From positions 744,857 to 808,856 of the forward strand of contig VZRR01010901.1 in assembly GCA_013398015.1 (NCBI GenBank): 64,000 bases of DNA, given 5' to 3'. The position numbers were made by a program, and so were the translations under genes. The DNA comes from Oreocharis arfaki (taxonomy: Eukaryota; Chordata; Aves; Passeriformes; Paramythiidae). The notes under the pieces were generated by a model. That model saw only the letters and a list, made by a program, of their open reading frames with translations. It was not told where the DNA came from and ran no database searches. Shown here piece after piece: positions 61,601-64,000 of this stretch (its first letter is position 1; each line of letters opens with the position of its first letter).

Positions 61601-63376
61601 GTACCAGTAGGATAAAACTTGAAATACTCAACTTAAACCTTTTTAGGATGGTAAACAAAGCTTGTACTTACAGTAGTTATTTAGCTTAGTTAGTTGCTGA
61701 AGTTCCTTGATTGGAGAAGAGAATGTGGAATACAGTGTTAGTTGATTTACCTCTTGAATTGTCTGGTTGCTTTTGACGATGTCCCCTGACTTGGCAGATA
61801 ATGAGAATTTCATTCTGTTTCCTTATACTGACCCATTATTGTAAGAGTAGTAAATGCAACTGATAATAAATTGTGTGGGATCTCCCCTGAAGCTGATCAT
61901 TTGCTTCGGGATGCAGGAATCTGAGTATGACCTGAAAAAGTCAGCCATGCTTTGGTGACTCTTGTTTGCCTCTGCTATCTCGAGTTTCCACCTTTTACCT
62001 TTTTTTGAGAGGTTTCCAATTTCCTATTTGATCCTGTCTCAGTGGTAGTTTAGATGGTGTTTTTATAGCAAACAAAAAATGTTCAATAAATTGCTCTTGA
62101 TCACTTAGGTACACAATTGAAAAGCCACAACGATACAGTGTATTTGAATGCATTATGGGGAAAGCAATATGTGCCTGGCAACTGCTGTATTCTGGCACAG
62201 CGTTTTAATGTTCACCTTTCACCTTAGCTGTGGGAACAAGTGAACAAGCTCTTGCATCTGAAACTGAGGCTTCTAGGCCAGTGTGGGGCATCACCAGGTG
62301 TTTACAGCTCGCAGTCAGAGCCAGCCAACCTTCTGTGTTCTCTTTTGTGTGCTCAGGTTCTGAAGGTTGCAATCCTAGCGGAGAAGTATGCAGTGGATTA
62401 CACCTGGTATGTGGATACAATCCTGAATCTGATTCGCATTGCCGGTGACTATGTCAGTGAAGAAGTGTGGTATCGAGTTATTCAGATTGTCATCAACAGG
62501 GATGATGTGCAAGGATATGCAGCAAAGACTGTTTTTGAGGTGAGAATAACTGTTTTCAATTCCCTTTCAAAATGAGCCAAGAATTAAGGAAGCACCACAT
62601 GATGTAACAGGGGAAGCTTGAGGAGCTCTATCTGTCCTCAGAAGTCCACAGTGCTACTAGATGGGCCTAAGAGTGCTCTTAATGAAGTAATACTCATATT
62701 AGAGTCTTCTGTGAAATCATACCATCCATGATGTTTGTCTCATAAGTGCTCTGTAGTGCTTAGACTCATGGTCTGCTCTTGCAGGAAAGCAGATGAAAAA
62801 ACTGGGAATGGAAGTGACAGAAAAGATCTTTGTTTCATACATTGCATATCAATGATTATTAATGTGTTACAGGCCCTTCAAGCTCCAGCATGCCATGAGA
62901 ATCTTGTAAAAGTAGGTGGCTACATCTTGGGAGAATTTGGAAATCTGATTGCAGGTGATCCAAGATCAAGGTAAAACACCTTCTAAAATACTGAACTGAA
63001 GTAGTAATGCTTTCTGTAAAGAGTTTAATTCCTAATATTCCTAAAGGCTAGTTAACAAATGATTCAGCTCTTGTTAATAATGCATTAATAAGGATTATTG
63101 TGTCTACAAAAACTGAAAAAATTATTTTTCTTCCATCTTTTAAGTCCCCTCATCCAGTTCAACTTGCTACATTCCAAGTTTCATCTGTGTAGTGTTCCTA
63201 CCCGAGCTCTGCTTCTGTCTACCTACATCAAGTTTGTGAACCTGTTTCCAGAAATCAAAACTACAATTCAAGATGTGCTGCGCAGTGACAGTCAGCTAAA
63301 GAATGCTGATGTTGAGCTGCAGCAGAGAGCTGTTGAGTATTTGAGGCTCAGTACTATTGCTAGTACTGATATATTG
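31633..63376 (+). CDS. AP2A2: AP2A2, AP-2 complex subunit alpha-2 (first 595 codons, 13 exons)
   Basis: Exons 31633-31699, 45277-45345, 53001-53143, 53770-53963, 55916-56045, 57030-57131, 58491-58599, 59102-59252, 59663-59831, 60970-61107, 62357-62539, 62873-62970 and 63145-63376 join at GT-AG sites into 1,785 nt with no stop. The product is a large subunit of the plasma-membrane clathrin adaptor AP-2, which links cargo and PtdIns(4,5)P2 to clathrin. The start [20 protein letters not shown] is the alpha-adaptin N-terminus. Residues known for lipid binding (Arg11, Lys43, Lys45, Lys55-57, Lys61) and Arg21 of the dileucine pocket are all present. Alpha-2 rather than alpha-1 is indicated by [40 protein letters not shown] and [12 protein letters not shown]. 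Only the helical-solenoid trunk is in the window; the hinge and ear (about 345 residues) lie to the right. Confidence 0.98.
31710..31742. other. Assembly gap (33 unknown bases)
   Basis: A run of N begins ten bases into intron 1. Real gap length is unknown. Any reading frame crossing it is unsupported. Confidence 0.98.
34301..34330. repeat. Long guanine tract with one unknown base
   Basis: Thirteen G, one N, four T, then twelve G. The second half is followed by TGTGTT. Such a run is hard to sequence, and its length should not be trusted. It could form a quadruplex on the transcribed RNA. Confidence 0.9.
40052..40080. repeat. Tetranucleotide repeat (ATTT then GTTT)
   Basis: About four ATTT units followed by two GTTT units in AP2A2 intron 1. 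A simple microsatellite. Confidence 0.85.
44069..44088. repeat. Short hairpin in AP2A2 intron 1
   Basis: TGGACCTT (44069-44076) and AAGGTCCA (44081-44088) are perfect reverse complements around a four-base TTTG loop. Probably chance. Confidence 0.7.
45277..45345 (+). CDS. AP2A2: AP2A2 exon 2
   Basis: 69 nt between CATTTCAG and GTAAGT. It completes Cys23 and encodes [20 protein letters not shown] plus FK, the basic first helices with Lys43 and Lys45. It is found by frame and sequence match, 13.6 kb from exon 1. Confidence 0.97.
45371..45384. repeat. (AT)7 microsatellite
   Basis: A simple alternating AT run 25 bases after the exon 2 donor. Confidence 0.85.
48624..48724. repeat. 49-base tandem duplication
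   Basis: TCTCAAAG then TAGCTACGTTCATAAAAATC and the following 21 bases occur twice, starting at 48624 and 48673. Only one base differs (GTGTAG versus GAGTAG). A recent local duplication. Confidence 0.93.
52319..52352. repeat. Perfect 13-base inverted repeat with 8-base loop
   Basis: CCCTTTATTTCCT at 52319-52331 and AGGAAATAAAGGG at 52340-52352 pair without mismatch around GATAGGAT. It lies 650 bases upstream of exon 3. Confidence 0.92.
53001..53143 (+). CDS. AP2A2: AP2A2 exon 3
   Basis: 143 nt between TGCTTTTCAG and GTGAGT. It encodes [20 protein letters not shown] and the following conserved [27 protein letters not shown] contains Lys55-57 and Lys61 of the inositol-phospholipid site. Confidence 0.97.
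53144..53769 (+). other. AP2A2: AP2A2 intron 3 (626 bases)
   Basis: Ordinary AT-rich intron with no feature recognised. Confidence 0.9.
53770..53963 (+). CDS. AP2A2: AP2A2 exon 4
   Basis: 194 nt, residues 94-157 plus two bases, between CTCACAG and [26 protein letters not shown] leads to FMGLALHC and [14 protein letters not shown], which are alpha-2-type residues. Third codon positions are strongly G/C-ending in its first 60 codons, unlike neighbouring exons. Confidence 0.97.
53964..55915 (+). other. AP2A2: AP2A2 intron 4 (2.0 kb)
   Basis: AT-rich intron with one small hairpin: AACTCCTTT (55315-55323) and AAAGGAGTT (55328-55336) around GTGA. Nothing else is recognised. Confidence 0.9.
55916..56045 (+). 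CDS. AP2A2: AP2A2 exon 5
   Basis: 130 nt, residues 158-201, between GTCTTGCAG and GTAAAT. It encodes [20 protein letters not shown] and [18 protein letters not shown]. The following bases read through the donor only to an intronic stop. Confidence 0.97.
56046..57029 (+). other. AP2A2: AP2A2 intron 5 (984 bases)
   Basis: AT-rich intron with no feature recognised; a strong T-rich tract precedes exon 6. Confidence 0.9.
57030..57131 (+). CDS. AP2A2: AP2A2 exon 6
   Basis: 102 nt (34 codons) between TTTTTCCTAG and GTGAGT, encoding [20 protein letters not shown] and [14 protein letters not shown]. Helical-repeat sequence of alpha-2 type (alpha-1 has a different TTLAQ region). Confidence 0.97.
57132..58490 (+). 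other. AP2A2: AP2A2 intron 6 (1.36 kb)
   Basis: Contains an imperfect 30-base direct repeat near the donor: CAGCTTTCTAG occurs at 57181 and 57211 with similar following bases. A G-rich stretch occurs near 57,565-57,610. Nothing else is recognised. Confidence 0.9.
58491..58599 (+). CDS. AP2A2: AP2A2 exon 7
   Basis: 109 nt between TGTTTTACAG and GTAATG, encoding [20 protein letters not shown] and [16 protein letters not shown] plus one base of the next codon. It joins exon 8 at a tandem acceptor. Confidence 0.97.
58600..59101 (+). other. AP2A2: AP2A2 intron 7 (about 502 bases)
   Basis: Ends in TTCTTCTCCAGAAG, a tandem acceptor. No other feature recognised. Confidence 0.92.
59099..59104 (+). 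promoter_or_regulatory. AP2A2: NAGNAG tandem splice acceptor at AP2A2 exon 8
   Basis: CAG at 59099-59101 is followed directly by AAG at 59102-59104. Use of the first gives Glu-Asp-Pro at the junction; use of the second removes one codon and gives Asp-Pro. The downstream frame is unchanged. Confidence 0.8.
59102..59252 (+). CDS. AP2A2: AP2A2 exon 8
   Basis: 151 nt between CTTCTCCAG and GTGAGC. With the upstream acceptor the join reads [12 protein letters not shown]; using the next AG (exon from 59105) it reads [11 protein letters not shown]. It continues through [20 protein letters not shown] to SLIIHHD. The lysine-rich loop is a known flexible segment of alpha trunks. Confidence 0.96.
59253..59662 (+). 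other. AP2A2: AP2A2 intron 8 (410 bases)
   Basis: No feature recognised. Confidence 0.92.
59663..59831 (+). CDS. AP2A2: AP2A2 exon 9
   Basis: 169 nt between TTCTGTGCAG and GTAAAT, encoding [20 protein letters not shown] through [10 protein letters not shown]. Conserved solenoid repeat. Confidence 0.97.
59832..60969 (+). other. AP2A2: AP2A2 intron 9 (1.14 kb)
   Basis: AT-rich, no feature recognised. Confidence 0.92.
60970..61107 (+). CDS. AP2A2: AP2A2 exon 10
   Basis: 138 nt (46 codons) between TTTTTGCAG and GTAAGC, encoding [20 protein letters not shown] through [13 protein letters not shown]. Confidence 0.97.
61108..62356 (+). other. AP2A2: AP2A2 intron 10 (1.25 kb)
   Basis: AT-rich, no feature recognised. 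The 130 bases before exon 11 are open in more than one frame but do not match the adaptin family. Confidence 0.92.
62357..62539 (+). CDS. AP2A2: AP2A2 exon 11
   Basis: 183 nt (61 codons) between TGTGCTCAG and GTGAGA, encoding [20 protein letters not shown] through [13 protein letters not shown]. Confidence 0.97.
62540..62872 (+). other. AP2A2: AP2A2 intron 11 (333 bases)
   Basis: No feature recognised. Confidence 0.92.
62873..62970 (+). CDS. AP2A2: AP2A2 exon 12
   Basis: 98 nt between TGTGTTACAG and GTAAAA, encoding [20 protein letters not shown] and [12 protein letters not shown]. The last serine codon is split with exon 13. Confidence 0.97.
63145..63376 (+). CDS. AP2A2: AP2A2 exon 13 (last one in the window)
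   Basis: 232 nt, residues 518-595, between CATCTTTTAAG and GTAGGT. It encodes [20 protein letters not shown] through [15 protein letters not shown], near the end of the trunk. The acceptor uses AAG rather than the usual CAG/TAG. The next exon (ATVLEEMPPF in relatives) was not seen before 64,000. Confidence 0.97.
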
Positions 63377-64000
63377 GTAGGTATTAAGGTTTATTTTCTT
63401 TATTATGCAGTGCTCTTCTGTCAACAAGTCAAACTCCACTAAACCTTACCTGATTGCTCAGAAATCTCAGTGCAGGATTAAGGATTACAATGTGGGTGCT
63501 GGTTCTTTTAGTCTCACTAATTCTGCTGTAGTCATCTTCAATTTAGAGCTAAATTCCAAGTGGTTGTTGCTGTAATGGGACAAATGACCATTAAGACATG
63601 TTAATCTGGAGCTGAGAAGCCAGAGAAGGCTGGCATAATAACAGAGTCCTAGAGGATTTGGATATCAAAAGGCTGGTGCTTTCTTTTGAGGACTTACTTG
63701 ATGGTGGGCAGAAGTGCAATTTTTTTGTCTCTTGAAGTTCAGTGATTTAACCTGGTGCTCTCGGGTCTGAGCAGAGCATTGCACATTTAGTTTTGACATC
63801 TAAGAAATGCTTAGGTCTGAGTACATGAGTATTCTCTGTGGTTTAAGTCTAGGTCTGCCTGACTTAAGGGCCCTTAGGTCTGCTATAATCTAATTATTTA
63901 AATTTTCTTTTTTTAATTTCATGTCACTGTTTCAGAGAAGTGATACATTCCTGTTCTCTTAACCAAGTGCTTTGGAAGGACTTCAGAAAGTTTCAAAGAA
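63377..64000 (+). other. AP2A2: AP2A2 intron 13, start (runs off the right edge)
   Basis: Follows the GTAGGT donor of exon 13. No coding block matching the next alpha-adaptin segment was found before the window ends. Confidence 0.85.

Noticed and set aside
31633..63376. Assignment of the plus-strand gene as AP2A1 instead of AP2A2
   Set aside because: Differences such as FMGLALHC (alpha-1 has FMCLALHC), REMAEAF (REMGEAF) and PMGDWTSR (PMGEWTAR) support alpha-2, and CHID1 is its known neighbour.
1..64000. A novel system, tRNA/rRNA gene, CRISPR array or horizontally acquired cassette
   Set aside because: Nothing of this kind was seen; the window is explained by two conserved eukaryotic genes, their introns and ordinary repeats.

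Overview
The window is vertebrate nuclear DNA, most likely from a bird. The support is CR1-type LINE 3' ends (including the tail ending in the TGATTCTGTG type of repeat), a short solo LTR of endogenous-retrovirus type, GT-AG introns of a few hundred to several thousand bases, two CpG-island promoters, and a CHID1/AP2A2 gene order that matches a known vertebrate neighbourhood. The species cannot be named from sequence alone. Most short reading frames here are chance frames in introns.

Left part (1 to about 27,200): the 5' portion of CHID1 (stabilin-1-interacting chitinase-like protein, SI-CLP) on the minus strand. Seven coding exons join without a frame break (23552-23662, 22225-22374, 20702-20834, 19519-19563, 18063-18169, 16715-16776, 7374-7466) and encode the first 233 residues. 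The rest of the gene lies beyond position 1. Its probable promoter is a GC-rich island at about 26,850-27,190. The introns hold a CR1 3' end, a CR1 fragment, a possible CR1 ORF1 relic, a solo LTR with a 4-base target duplication, and a perfect 77-base triplication.

Middle (about 27,200-31,150): a short intergenic spacer between two divergently transcribed genes, containing one CR1 3' end and one older LINE remnant.

Right part (about 31,150-64,000): AP2A2, the alpha-2 large subunit of the AP-2 clathrin adaptor, on the plus strand. Thirteen coding exons (31633-31699 to 63145-63376) give an unbroken 595-codon frame covering almost the whole alpha-helical trunk. The hinge and ear exons lie beyond position 64,000. 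Intron 1 (13.6 kb) and intron 2 (7.7 kb) are long; later introns are mostly 0.2-2 kb.

Both genes act in the endocytic system, AP2A2 at clathrin-coated pits and CHID1 as a sorted lysosomal/secreted lectin-like protein, but nothing in the sequence indicates that the shared location is functional. I found no new biological system. The best observations are tandem (NAGNAG) splice acceptors in both genes, loss of the catalytic position in the CHID1 chitinase motif, a sense-oriented solo LTR with its own polyadenylation signal inside CHID1, the 77-base triplication, and a 13-base perfect inverted repeat in AP2A2 intron 2.
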